Part shown: in pieces, positions 35,773 to 44,310 of the stretch | Layout: every line of letters starts with the position of its first letter | Position numbering within the stretch: the stretch's first letter is position 1 | NCBI GenBank assembly: GCA_965198025.1 | Contig: OZ240237.1 | Span: 2,852,001-2,916,000, forward strand | DNA: 64,000 nucleotides | DNA from: CAYWWM01 sp965198025 | Lineage (GTDB): Bacteria > Acidobacteriota > Terriglobia > 2-12-FULL-54-10 | Direction of reading: 5' to 3' | Translations under genes and position numbers: made by a program | Notes under the pieces: model-generated | The model's input: only the letters and a program-made list of their open reading frames with translations | The model's database searches: none | Told to the model about the DNA's origin: nothing

Positions 35773-37530
35773 ATGTCACACGCAGCAGGAGCTCATGCGG
35801 TCCATCATGCGCCGCAGGGCTTCATCCGCAAATACATCTTCAGCACGGACCATAAAGTCATCGGGATCCAGTACTGGTTCCTGGCCCTGACTGCGGTGTT
35901 CGTAGGCATGGCGCTTTCCTTGTACATGCGGCTCCGTCTGGCTTGGCCCACCGAGTCGTTCCCACTCTTCGGAGAAGGCCCGATGACGCCAGAAGCCTAC
36001 CTCACGCTGGTGACCATGCACGGGACCATCATGGTGTTCTTTGTGCTGACGACGGCGCCGCAGGGCGGGTTCGGGAACTACGCACTGCCGATACAGATCG
36101 GCGCCGCCGATATGGCGTTTCCGTTCCTGAACATGATGTCGTTCTGGGTCACGCTGCTGGGATTCTTCGTGATCATCGCGGCGTTCTTCGTGGAGGGCGG
36201 CGCGCCGCTGGGAGGCTGGACGGCGTACCCGCCGCTGAGCGCCGTAGGGGAGGCGGCTGGACCCGGGCAAGGCCTGGGGATGACGTTATGGATCATCAGT
36301 ATCGGGATTTTTGCGATCGGGTCTCTGCTGGGATCGCTGAACTTCATCACCACCACGCTTGACCTGCGCGCCAAGGGAATGTCGCTGATGCGGATGCCCC
36401 TGACCTGCTGGGCGTGGTTCGTTACGGCGATTCTGATGCTGCTCTCGTTCGCGGTGCTGCTGGCGGCAGGGGTACTGCTATTGATGGACCGGGAACTCGG
36501 CACCAGCTTCTTCATTCCGGGCGGACTGGTGTTCAGCGAGCAAGTTCTGGACCACCGGGGCGGGTCGCCGCTATTGTGGCAGCACCTGTTCTGGTTCTTC
36601 GGGCATCCGGAGGTGTATATCGCCATCGTGCCGGGCATGGGCGTCACCTCGCAGATTCTCTCGACCTTCTCCCGCAAGCCCGTCTTCGGATACCACGCCA
36701 TGGTGTACGCCCTTACCGCCATCGGGGCGCTGGGCTTCCTGGTGTGGGGGCATCACATGTTCATCAGCGGCATGAGTCCCTATTCGGCGATCGTGTTTTC
36801 GGTGCTGACGCTGTCGATCGGGGTTCCATCGGCGATCAAGACCTTCAACTGGCTGGGAACCATGTGGGGAGGCCAAATACGGTTTACGACACCGATGCTC
36901 TATTCGATCGGATTCGTGTCGTTGTTCGTGGCGGGAGGGCTGAGCGGACCGTTCCTGGGGCAGGCTTCGCTGGACCTTTACCTGCACGACACGTACTTCG
37001 TGGTCGGCCACTTCCACCTGGTGATGGGAGTCGCGGCCATCTTCGGGATGTTCGCCGGGACGGTGTACTGGTTCCCGAAAATGTTCGGGCGCATGATGAG
37101 CGAGGGGCTTGGCAAGGTCCACTTCTGGATTACGTTCGTGGGCGTGTACGCGATCTTCATGCCGATGCATTACCTGGGAGTGGCGGGGCATCCACGGCGC
37201 TACGCCGAGACCTCGGGCGTCGATTACCTGCTGCCGCTCCAGTCACTGCACGAATTCATCAGCATCGCGGCCATCATCACCATCGCGGCCCAGGCGCTGT
37301 TCGTGATCAACTTCTTCTGGAACCTCTGGAAAGGCGAGCGGGCGTCGGAGAATCCGTGGGAAGCGACGACGCTCGAGTGGACGGTGCCTTCCCCACCGCC
37401 GCACGACAACTTCGGCAGCAAGGTTCCGGAAGTTTACCGGGGACCCTACGAATACAGTGTCCCGGGGGTGGCGCAGGATTACATCATGCAGACGACTCCG
37501 GACAGCGAGATTGTGAAGTCGCAGTCGTGA
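35773..37530 (+). CDS. coxA: Cytochrome c oxidase subunit I
   Basis: 585 residues, the catalytic membrane subunit that reduces O2 to water and pumps protons. Haem a and a3 ligands are H83 (TMHGTIMVF), H413 and H415 (VVGHFHLVMG). CuB ligands are H278 in the GHPEVY motif (277-282), which includes the cross-linked Tyr282 and the A1-type Glu280, and H327-H328. The K-channel lysine is in PSAIKTFNW. These residues mark it as an A1-type haem-copper oxidase, suited to high oxygen. It follows coxB by 62 nt with GGGAGA before the ATG. Confidence 0.96.
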   Translation: MSHAAGAHAVHHAPQGFIRKYIFSTDHKVIGIQYWFLALTAVFVGMALSLYMRLRLAWPTESFPLFGEGPMTPEAYLTLVTMHGTIMVFFVLTTAPQGGFGNYALPIQIGAADMAFPFLNMMSFWVTLLGFFVIIAAFFVEGGAPLGGWTAYPPLSAVGEAAGPGQGLGMTLWIISIGIFAIGSLLGSLNFITTTLDLRAKGMSLMRMPLTCWAWFVTAILMLLSFAVLLAAGVLLLMDRELGTSFFIPGGLVFSEQVLDHRGGSPLLWQHLFWFFGHPEVYIAIVPGMGVTSQILSTFSRKPVFGYHAMVYALTAIGALGFLVWGHHMFISGMSPYSAIVFSVLTLSIGVPSAIKTFNWLGTMWGGQIRFTTPMLYSIGFVSLFVAGGLSGPFLGQASLDLYLHDTYFVVGHFHLVMGVAAIFGMFAGTVYWFPKMFGRMMSEGLGKVHFWITFVGVYAIFMPMHYLGVAGHPRRYAETSGVDYLLPLQSLHEFISIAAIITIAAQALFVINFFWNLWKGERASENPWEATTLEWTVPSPPPHDNFGSKVPEVYRGPYEYSVPGVAQDYIMQTTPDSEIVKSQS

Positions 37531-37540
37531 GACGAGTCCA

Positions 37541-38194
37541 ATGGCACAAACGGTTCTAAGACGGGCGCCGCAAGTCGCTGGGGGGCAAGGCGGCGGCGTT
37601 AGCGACGGCGGATTCGGCGACGACGGCGGCGGCAGTCCCCTGCCGCCCGGCACGGCCCGGCGCGCCTATCGCACGGGAATGGTTCTGGCGCTGCTGGGCA
37701 TCTCGATGTTTTTTATCGCCTTTACCAGCGCCTACTTCGTGCGGGCCGGACTGGGGGACGATTGGGTACCGATCGGGTTGCCGCCACTGCTGTGGTGGAA
37801 CTCGGGGCTGCTGCTGGCGAGCAGCCTCACCATCGAATTGACCCGCCGGGCCCTGAACCATGGACAGCGAGCGCGGTGCAACATGTGGCTCGGGTTGACC
37901 GCTCTGCTCGGCGCGGCCTTCCTGGCGGGACAGTTGGTTGCCTGGCAGCAGTTGGCCGACGGCGGAATTTTCCTTGCCACCAATCCCAGCAGCTCGTTCT
38001 TCTATCTGCTGACGGGAGCACACGCGGTCCACCTGTTCGGCGGGTTGATGGCGCTGCTCTACATCGTATGGGAGGCATGGCGGTACCGTTTGGGTCCGGC
38101 CAAGCGAACGCTGGTGGAAGTCACGGCGATTTACTGGCACTTCATGGACGGGCTCTGGATTTATATCTTGTTGCTGCTTTGGTACTGGAGGTAA
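37541..38194 (+). CDS. Cytochrome c oxidase subunit III (first copy)
   Basis: 217 residues with five predicted membrane helices, matching the short (five-helix) subunit III family: GMVLALLGISMFFIAFTSAY, SSLTIELTRRAL, TGAHAVHLFGGLMALLYI and AIYWHFMDGLWIYILLLLWYWR. Subunit III stabilises proton uptake and the oxidase complex. The first 40 residues are soluble and Gly-rich. It follows coxA by 10 nt. A second, diverged subunit III gene follows after only 4 nt. Confidence 0.88.
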   Translation: MAQTVLRRAPQVAGGQGGGVSDGGFGDDGGGSPLPPGTARRAYRTGMVLALLGISMFFIAFTSAYFVRAGLGDDWVPIGLPPLLWWNSGLLLASSLTIELTRRALNHGQRARCNMWLGLTALLGAAFLAGQLVAWQQLADGGIFLATNPSSSFFYLLTGAHAVHLFGGLMALLYIVWEAWRYRLGPAKRTLVEVTAIYWHFMDGLWIYILLLLWYWR

Positions 38195-38198
38195 TGAC

Positions 38199-38834
38199 GT
38201 GCAAAGTCAGGGAGCAGGGGAAGCGAGCGTTTCAGAATGGAACGGCGGCGTTGCGCCGTTTGCGATCCCTTCCAAGAAACTGGGGATGTGGCTGTTCATC
38301 GTCTCGGACGCCATCACGTTTTGCGCCATGCTGATCGCCTACAGCTACGTGCGAGCATCGAGCGAGGTATGGCCGAAGCCGTTTCATTTCTACCCCAGCA
38401 TCATCGTTTCCTCGGTGATGACTTTCTGCCTGCTGACGAGCAGCATCACCATGGTGATGGCTGTGCTGGCGTCAAAGAAGGGGGATATCGCCGCGGCAAC
38501 AAAGTGGATTTATGCGACGATGGCGGGCGGGATGGCCTTCCTTCTGCTGCACGCGAACGAGTGGATGACGTTGATCGAGGAAGGCTTGAGCCCCACCTCG
38601 AACGCCTGGGGCGAGACGGCGCTGTTCGGAGCGACGTTCTTCGCGCTGACCGGCTTGCACATGACGCACGTCACGGTCGGCGTGATCGTCCTGCTGGTGA
38701 TCGCACTCGGGTTCAAGAAAGGGCGCTACCCGGCCGATTACGTCGAAATCGGGGGTCTTTACTGGCACTTCGTGGACCTGGTCTGGATGTTCATTTTCCC
38801 GCTGGTATATTTGATGTCCGTGGCGATCGAGTAA
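38199..38834 (+). CDS. coxC: Cytochrome c oxidase subunit III (second copy)
   Basis: 211 residues from GTG 38199, which has GGAGG 8 nt upstream inside the previous stop region. Five membrane helices: LGMWLFIVSDAITFCAMLI, ITMVMAVLASKKG, MTLIEEGLSPTSNAWGETALF, GLHMTHVTVGVIVLLVIAL and YWHFVDLVWMFIFPLVYLM. Both copies keep the terminal YWHF-D-WI/M-IF motif and the TGxHaxH motif. Two consecutive subunit III genes occur in other acidobacterial cox operons; whether both assemble in one complex is unknown. Confidence 0.88.
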   Translation: MQSQGAGEASVSEWNGGVAPFAIPSKKLGMWLFIVSDAITFCAMLIAYSYVRASSEVWPKPFHFYPSIIVSSVMTFCLLTSSITMVMAVLASKKGDIAAATKWIYATMAGGMAFLLLHANEWMTLIEEGLSPTSNAWGETALFGATFFALTGLHMTHVTVGVIVLLVIALGFKKGRYPADYVEIGGLYWHFVDLVWMFIFPLVYLMSVAIE

Positions 38835-38856
38835 GAAAGACGGAGGAAACGCAATC

Positions 38857-39165
38857 ATGAGCGCAAACGCGCACGAGCACGCCGAAGGCAACCGGATGTA
38901 CTTAGTCGTATGGGGATGGCTGCTGTTCATGACGATCGTGGAGGTGATCCTGGCTTATATCCAGTTGGCGACGGCTCCGATGCTGATTACCCTAATGGCC
39001 CTGTCACTGGTCAAAGCGGGGTTGATTGTGGCCTATTTCATGCACCTGAAGTTCGAACGGAGCTCGCTGATCTGGGCGATGGTTCCCATGTGGCTTCTGG
39101 TGATGGTCCTATTGTTTGTTTTCTTCCCGGACAGCTTCCGGGCCCTGGAGCTTCGTTTCCCGTAG
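38857..39165 (+). CDS. Cytochrome c oxidase subunit IV, prokaryotic type
   Basis: 102 residues with three membrane helices (WGWLLFMTIVEVILAYIQLA, LITLMALSLVKAGLIVAYFM, WAMVPMWLLVMVLLFVFFP). The motif LVKAGLIVAYFMHLKFER is typical of the bacterial COX4/CyoD-like family. It helps assemble or stabilise the oxidase. GGAGG lies 9 nt before the ATG, 22 nt after the preceding gene, so it belongs to the operon. Confidence 0.9.
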   Translation: MSANAHEHAEGNRMYLVVWGWLLFMTIVEVILAYIQLATAPMLITLMALSLVKAGLIVAYFMHLKFERSSLIWAMVPMWLLVMVLLFVFFPDSFRALELRFP

Positions 39166-39184
39166 ATTCCCCGAGGGAGGCGGC

Positions 39185-39532
39185 ATGAGACAATTCGTTC
39201 GAGTCCGCAGATGGGTTTCCACTCTGTCGATGTGGGCTGCGGTGTATTGCGTGACGGCTGCTCCGGCGGCTGCGCAGTGCATCCTCTGCTATACCAGCGC
39301 CGCCGGATCCGGAGACCGGGGCATCCGGGCCATTCAAACCGGCATCCTTATACTTATGGTCCCGACGGTGACTATTCTCTGCGGCCTGGTCTGGATGGCG
39401 TTTAGCCGCAGACACGGCGACCGCGCCCAGCCAGACAGCTCAGAGATGGACCTGCAATGGGAAGAGGAGCGGACAAGCTTGCGGGTCTCGCAAGAGCCCG
39501 AACGCCTCTCCCCCGCGCTCAAAGTCTTTTGA
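39185..39532 (+). CDS. Small secreted/membrane protein with CxxC, cox-linked
   Basis: 115 residues from ATG 39185 with GGGAGG upstream. A signal peptide ends near A30, leaving Q31-C32-I-L-C35 at the mature N-terminus, followed by one membrane helix (about residues 47-69, TGILILMVPTVTILCGLVWM) and an acidic cytoplasmic tail. The CxxC facing the periplasm could bind copper or exchange disulfides, and its place between subunit IV and the peptidase suggests an accessory role in oxidase biogenesis. This is an inference from position; no named family was recognised. Confidence 0.65.
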   Translation: MRQFVRVRRWVSTLSMWAAVYCVTAAPAAAQCILCYTSAAGSGDRGIRAIQTGILILMVPTVTILCGLVWMAFSRRHGDRAQPDSSEMDLQWEEERTSLRVSQEPERLSPALKVF

Positions 39533-39547
39533 CATCCGGGAGTTTCC

Positions 39548-41437
39548 ATGCCGAAACAGCACCGAAGCGAGCATCGTGCCCGTAACAGAGCGCCCCAAAG
39601 GCAGTCCGTGGCGAGAATCTTCCTGTTCGTACTGGCCGCCGCGACTCTGGTGGCGGGAGCGGCGACCGCGCACATCCGCAGCGACCGCTGGCTGGAGGAC
39701 GTCAAGTATCTTTCGAGCGACGCCCTAAAAGGGCGCGGCTCGGGATCGCCGGAGCTGACGGAGGCCGCCAACTACATTGCGGAACAGTTCCAAGAAATCG
39801 GCCTCGAACCGCTTCAGGGAACGTATTTCCAGCCCTTCGAGGCGACCGTGGGCGCAGAGATGGGCCGGACCAACGAACTGGCTCTCGGCGGAACCGCCGA
39901 GCGCAGCTACCGCCTGAACCGGGATTTCATCCCGCTGAGCTTCTCGGCTAGCGAGGAGAAATCCGCAGGCATGGCCTTCGTCGGATACGGAATCTCGGCT
40001 TCGGAGTACAACTACGATGACTACGCCGGGATCGACGTGACCGGCAAGGTGGTGCTGGTGCTGCGGCACGAGCCACAGGAAGAGGACGAGCAGAGCGTGT
40101 TCCGGGGGCGGCAGATTACGCGCCACGCCGGGCTGGTCAACAAAGCGATCAACGCGCGGAACCACGGCGCGGCGGCCATGGTGCTGGTCAACGACCCGGT
40201 GCCGCATTCGAGCGACCGGCTGATTCGGTTCGGCCGCATCGAGGGGCCGGGCGACCTCGGCATTCCAGTCATCCAGGTGAGGCAGTCGGTGGCGGAAGAG
40301 TGGATGCAGCGCGCGGGCCGCTCCCTGGAGGGCGTCCAGAGGGCGATTGACCGTGACTTGAGCAATCAAAGCTTCTTTTTTTCCGACGAGGTGGAGTTGC
40401 GAGTCCGGACCGAGGTCTCCCAGAAGAAAGCAACGCTGCGCAACGTGGTTGGATTGCTGCCCGGCAGTGACCCGGCACTGCGCGATCAGGTGATTGTCAT
40501 CGGCGCGCACTACGACCACCTGGGACTCGGCAATGAGAACAGCCTGACGCCGGACCGCGCCGGCGAGATTCATAACGGCGCGGATGACAACGCATCCGGG
40601 ACGGCGGGCATGATGGAGCTGGCGCGCTTCTTCAGCGAAGAGGGAAACCGGCCGAGGCACTCCATGCTGTTTATGGGATTTTCCGGGGAGGAGATTGGAC
40701 TGCTCGGGTCGGCGCACTACGTGGATTCGCCACTGATTCCGACCGAACGCACCCTAGCCATGATCAATCTGGACATGATCGGGCGGGTGAGCCGCAACCG
40801 GCTCTACGTGGGCGGGGTAGGAACCTCGCCGCAGTTCCGCGCGTGGCTCGAAGAGGAAAACGAAGCGGGCGAGCTCCAGCTCAACTTCTCCGATTCAGGC
40901 TACGGCGCGAGCGACCACATGTCGTTCGCGCGGCGGGAGATCCCGGTGCTGTTCTTTTTCTCCGGGCTGCACGGGGATTATCACAAGCCATCCGACGATT
41001 GGGAAAAGGTGCAGGCGGAGGAAACAGCCAAGGTGCTGAACCTGGTCAGCCGCGTGGCGAAGCGGATCGACGCACAAGACCAGCGCCTGGAGTTTGTGCG
41101 CGTCGAGCGGAGACGCAATCGGGGCCGCGGCGGCAACGCCGCCCCGGCTGGCGATCCGGGCGGCGGGGGCTACGGGGCGTACTTCGGCTCCATTCCCGAC
41201 TTCGCCGAGGTCGAGCGCGGCGTGCGGTTCGCCGATGTCCGCGAGGGCGGCCCGGCGGCCGAGGCCGGATTGCGCGGGGGCGACATCCTGATCCAATTCG
41301 ATGGGAACGAGGTCCGCAGCCTCTACGACTTCACCTATTACCTGCGCGAGAAACGGCCCGGGGACGAAGTTCCCGTGGTGGTGCTGCGCAACAACCAGGA
41401 ACTGCGGTTTACGGTTCAGCTCGGCAGCCGACAGTAG
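39548..41437 (+). CDS. M28-family zinc aminopeptidase with PA insert and C-terminal PDZ
   Basis: 629 residues. A basic N-terminal segment precedes a single hydrophobic signal/anchor helix (residues 22-42). A protease-associated (PA) insert covers about residues 110-250 (YAGIDVTGKVVLVLRHEP). Zinc-site motifs of M28 follow: GAHYDHLGLG (H321, D323), NGADDNASGT (D346-D347), FSGEEIGLLGS, NLDMIGR, and the last ligand His in HGDYHKPSDDWEKV. A PDZ domain at about 545-625 (GVRFADVREGGPAAEAGLRGGDI, shown in part) ends the protein. It probably trims peptides in the periplasm. GGGAG precedes the ATG, 16 nt after the previous gene. Confidence 0.88.
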   Translation: MPKQHRSEHRARNRAPQRQSVARIFLFVLAAATLVAGAATAHIRSDRWLEDVKYLSSDALKGRGSGSPELTEAANYIAEQFQEIGLEPLQGTYFQPFEATVGAEMGRTNELALGGTAERSYRLNRDFIPLSFSASEEKSAGMAFVGYGISASEYNYDDYAGIDVTGKVVLVLRHEPQEEDEQSVFRGRQITRHAGLVNKAINARNHGAAAMVLVNDPVPHSSDRLIRFGRIEGPGDLGIPVIQVRQSVAEEWMQRAGRSLEGVQRAIDRDLSNQSFFFSDEVELRVRTEVSQKKATLRNVVGLLPGSDPALRDQVIVIGAHYDHLGLGNENSLTPDRAGEIHNGADDNASGTAGMMELARFFSEEGNRPRHSMLFMGFSGEEIGLLGSAHYVDSPLIPTERTLAMINLDMIGRVSRNRLYVGGVGTSPQFRAWLEEENEAGELQLNFSDSGYGASDHMSFARREIPVLFFFSGLHGDYHKPSDDWEKVQAEETAKVLNLVSRVAKRIDAQDQRLEFVRVERRRNRGRGGNAAPAGDPGGGGYGAYFGSIPDFAEVERGVRFADVREGGPAAEAGLRGGDILIQFDGNEVRSLYDFTYYLREKRPGDEVPVVVLRNNQELRFTVQLGSRQ

Positions 41438-41460
41438 AGTCTTCTGAGTCGGTCCTCCCG

Positions 41461-41526
41461 GTACCTTTCTACATCCCAGACAAGAAAGTCTGCGTCATTA
41501 CAGTGTACGAGGACCAGCCAAAATAA
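41461..41526 (+). pseudogene. Possible remnant of a DUF4258-type toxin gene
   Basis: A 21-codon tail in frame with TAA 41524-41526 encodes FYIPDKKVCVITVYEDQPK preceded by VP. The end VCVITVYEDQP resembles the C-terminus of DUF4258 proteins, which commonly precede YgiT-type zinc-finger genes. The stop overlaps the next start as TAATG, as in intact pairs. No start codon or body remains; the frame runs back into the M28 gene. The arms CAGAC/GTCTG inside it could instead mean it is a noncoding hairpin. Confidence 0.35.
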
Positions 41527-41786
41527 TGGGGGAACAAGAAACCACATTGACCTTTTGGGACGGGGAACGTTGCGAATATTGCAACGGAGTCATCCGGGAA
41601 AGGAAGAGGGACTTATCCCGTAAAGTCAGACGAAAGTATATCCTTATTGAAAACGTTCCCACCGGCGTCTGCACGGAGTGCGGAATCCGATACTATTCGG
41701 CCAATGTGCTAAAGACCATCGAAGAAACCATCACGGGGCGGCGCAAAGCCACCCGCGAAGTTCGCGTACCTGTGTACTCGCTTTAG
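41526..41786 (+). CDS. YgiT-type zinc-finger protein (MqsA-like antitoxin domain)
   Basis: 86 residues with two CxxC pairs, CEYC (residues 16-19) and CTEC (about 50-53), the zinc ribbon of the YgiT/MqsA N-terminal domain, followed by a short helical tail ending RRKATREVRVPVYSL. It lacks the C-terminal DNA-binding HTH of full MqsA. Such proteins are normally the antitoxin half of a pair with a DUF4258 or MqsR-like toxin located directly upstream; here only a possible remnant is present. Base composition is visibly less GC-rich than the neighbouring M28 gene, consistent with acquired DNA. Confidence 0.78.
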   Translation: MGEQETTLTFWDGERCEYCNGVIRERKRDLSRKVRRKYILIENVPTGVCTECGIRYYSANVLKTIEETITGRRKATREVRVPVYSL

Positions 41787-41993
41787 GCATATTCTAAGCG
41801 GCCTTACTGACTCACTTCTTGCTTCTCGCCGTTCTCCGTTGCTCTCCATGCTCAGCCCACCAGCGTCGTTTTGTAGTCTCTGAGCATGACAACCGGATGA
41901 CGTTTTTCCCCACCCGCTCACAGCTTGGCGCATGCGAGCGCAGACGCAGTGCAGCTTTCGCGATTCCCGAACTCCTGCTAGGATCAAAAGGAT

Positions 41994-43052
41994 ATGTCCA
42001 CGACGAAGATGAACCTGACGGCGTCGGTGAAGGCAGCGGGCTGAGCGTCGAAGCTCAGTCCAAAGGTTTTGGACGCCGTGCTCGGCAAGCTGCCGAAGGA
42101 AAAAAACGAGAACGTGCTGGTTGGGTTTGACGGAGCCGACGACGCCGGCGTGTACCGTTTGACGCCGAACCTGGCGCTGGTCCAGACAGTGGACTTCTTC
42201 ACGCCGATTGTGGACGATCCCCATACGTTCGGCGAAATTGCCGCCGCCAACTCGCTGAGCGACGTCTACGCCATGGGCGGCAAGCCTCTCTCGGCGCTCT
42301 CGATCGTCGCCTATCCCGCCAAGGGAGACATCGAGACGCTCGAACAAATCCTGCTGGGCGGCTTCGAGAAGATGCAGGAAGCCGGCTGCGCCGTGATCGG
42401 CGGCCACAGCATCGCGGACGACGAGATCAAGTTCGGCTACGCGGTCACCGGCACGGTAGACCCGTCGCGCATCCTGGCCAACTCCGGCGCGCAACCCGGC
42501 GATGCACTGATCCTCACCAAGCGCCTTGGCACCGGCGTTATCGGAACCGCACTCAAGCGCGGCAAAGCAGTGGAGGAGAGCGTCGCAGCATCGGTAGAAT
42601 CGATGCGCACGCTGAACCGGCACGCCGGCGAGATCCTCACGGAGTTTTCGGGGAAGCACACGAGCGCGGTCCACTCCGTCACCGACATCACCGGCTTTGG
42701 ACTGATCGGCCACGCGCGCGAGATGGCACTGGGCAGCAATGCGACAGTCGAGCTCGACCACGCGCGCGTCGAGCCTTTGCCCGGCGCGCTCGACGCCATC
42801 CGTGCGGGCTGTGTCCCCGGCGGTCTCAAGAACAACGTTGCGTTCGCGTCTTGTGCCGTGTCGCTGGCCGCGAGTGTTCCCGCGGAGTTTGAAACTCTGC
42901 TCTACGACCCGCAGACTTCGGGCGGGTTGCTGATCTCTCTCGCCTCAGCGCAAGCCCAGGAACTGGAAGGAGCGCTCCGCGCCGCGGGCCTTCCGGCTTC
43001 CATCATCGGCAGAGTCCGCGAGCGCGGCGAGCACGCCATTCTGGTGAAGTAG
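41994..43052 (+). CDS. selD: Selenide, water dikinase (selenophosphate synthetase) with in-frame TGA for selenocysteine
   Basis: 352 residues if TGA 42042-42044 is read as selenocysteine. SelD makes selenophosphate from selenide and ATP, the selenium donor for selenocysteine and selenouridine. From ATG 41994 (AGGA upstream) the frame reads MSTTKMNLTASVKAAG, then TGA at codon 17, then ASKLSPKVL. This aligns without gaps with E. coli SelD, whose catalytic residues are Cys17 and Lys20. The rest has VGFDGADDAGVY, DPHTFGEIAAANSLSDVYAM, GGHSIADDEIKFGYAVTG and TDITGFGLIGHAREMA. A bSECIS-like hairpin follows the TGA. Starting after the TGA would delete the catalytic loop. selA, selB and selC are not in the window. 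Confidence 0.9.
42040..42086 (+). promoter_or_regulatory. bSECIS-like selenocysteine insertion element
   Basis: The TGA lies in a lower stem formed by GCTGAGC (42040-42046) and GCTCGGC (42080-42086), with one G-U pair. Thirteen nt after the TGA a perfect 7-bp apical stem, GTCCAAA (42058-42064) and TTTGGAC (42068-42074), closes a GGT loop. Bacterial SECIS elements have the same layout: UGA, about 11 nt, and a short stem with G and U in the loop for SelB binding. An alternative stem CTGAGC/GCTCAG (42041-42058) is also possible. Confidence 0.78.
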
Positions 43053-43259
43053 TGAGGTGCATGGCGCCCCGGTATCATTGCCGGAGCGGTCCGTGGCAGG
43101 TAGCGCAATACTCCCGGAACTTCCACCGGCACAATCATGTAGTTTCTGTCGCCCATCCATTCCTGCTCGCGCTGGCTAGCAACTCCAGTGCGTCCTATCG
43201 CCCGTAGAACCCACCAAGAGCGAGTCATATGGCCCAGGACAGGCAGCCATTGGGCCCGC

Positions 43260-44168
43260 TTATGCGCCTTCGTAGGACGACATGGTGCTCTTCAGCGAGT
43301 CGAGCGATTCCAGAGCCAGAAGCTGGTAATGGATCCGCCGAGGATGCTTGACCGTCCGGATGGCAGCCGAGTCGCAGAATACCAGATCAGACCCGTGGAG
43401 GCCTTCGAGGCTTTCGAGCGGGAGGCGGAACAGGGCCAGGGTGTGGCGGGAGCCCAGAGCGGGAGCCAGCACAGCCTGGGCGGTGCGCAGAAAGGTCTGC
43501 GAGATGGAGACCACGGTGATCATGGAAGGCTCAGCAAGTCCCACGATTCGCTCCAGATGTTCTTTGGCGCTGGCAAAGGTAACTGAGACCGCTTGGCGGG
43601 TCTTGGGCAGGCAGGCATTCACATCGGCCAGCGCATAGGGGGTGGCCACGGGAAGGGAGCCGATACAGACGCCGTGATCGCTCTGCAGATCGTCCAGCGA
43701 GCAGCTTTCCACCCTGCGGCGCGTGGCACTGCGCACCTCCTCGGTAAGCAACCGGCGCAGCCCGGGGGCCTGTTCGACAACCAGGAAGTGGTCCGGCGGC
43801 TCGGCCAGCAAACGTTCGCGGATCCGCTCCCGCAGCGCCTGGTCGGGAAAACCCAGGCGGCGCGCCATAGCCAAGGTGGCGTTAATGAAGTCGTCCAGGT
43901 CGTCGGTGTTGAGCGGCTCTCCCGCCTCGGCGGCCGGGCGCACCGTGAGCCGGGTGCCGCGACGTCCCTCCAGCCACTTCCGCCGGACCAGCTCCTGGTA
44001 AGCCTCGCTGACCGTGTTGTGGTGGATCTGAAGCTTCCGGCCCAGCTCCCGGACGCTGGGCATGGGTTGGCCGGGGTTGAACTGGGCTGTGAGGATCAGA
44101 TAGACCACCTGCTCCACGATCTGGTCGCGTACCGAAACGTCACTCTCTTTGCTGATCCGAATCTCCAT
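43260..44168 (-). CDS. GntR-family transcriptional regulator with unassigned C-terminal domain
   Basis: 302 residues from ATG 44168 (MEIRISKES); the frame extends to 44216 without support. Residues about 8-75 form the winged helix typical of GntR/YtrA proteins (VRDQIVEQVVYLILTAQFNPGQ, PSVRELGRKLQIHHNTVSEAYQEL). The remaining 225 residues are not an aminotransferase domain (too short for MocR) nor a recognisable FCD or UTRA domain; they contain a segment resembling a substrate-binding fold (DLQSDHGVCIGSLPVATPYAL, shown in part). The regulated gene and ligand are unknown. It converges on selD and is followed upstream by the zinc-peptidase gene on the same strand. Confidence 0.8.
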   Translation of the reverse strand: MEIRISKESDVSVRDQIVEQVVYLILTAQFNPGQPMPSVRELGRKLQIHHNTVSEAYQELVRRKWLEGRRGTRLTVRPAAEAGEPLNTDDLDDFINATLAMARRLGFPDQALRERIRERLLAEPPDHFLVVEQAPGLRRLLTEEVRSATRRRVESCSLDDLQSDHGVCIGSLPVATPYALADVNACLPKTRQAVSVTFASAKEHLERIVGLAEPSMITVVSISQTFLRTAQAVLAPALGSRHTLALFRLPLESLEGLHGSDLVFCDSAAIRTVKHPRRIHYQLLALESLDSLKSTMSSYEGA

Positions 44169-44310
44169 ATACGTCAAGCTCACGACAGCGACCGCTGTGG
44201 CAGTCCGTTGCGGCATTCTAACGCCTTCTTGCCATAGCAGCTACAAAACTATTTTGTTTGGTTGTGATCGGGGGCCGAATGGCAGCGGATTGCGGGTATA
44301 TGGCAGCGGA

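Noticed and set aside
43053..43259. tRNA-Sec (selC) next to selD
   Set aside because: No cloverleaf with a TCA anticodon and long variable arm could be folded by eye in this gap.
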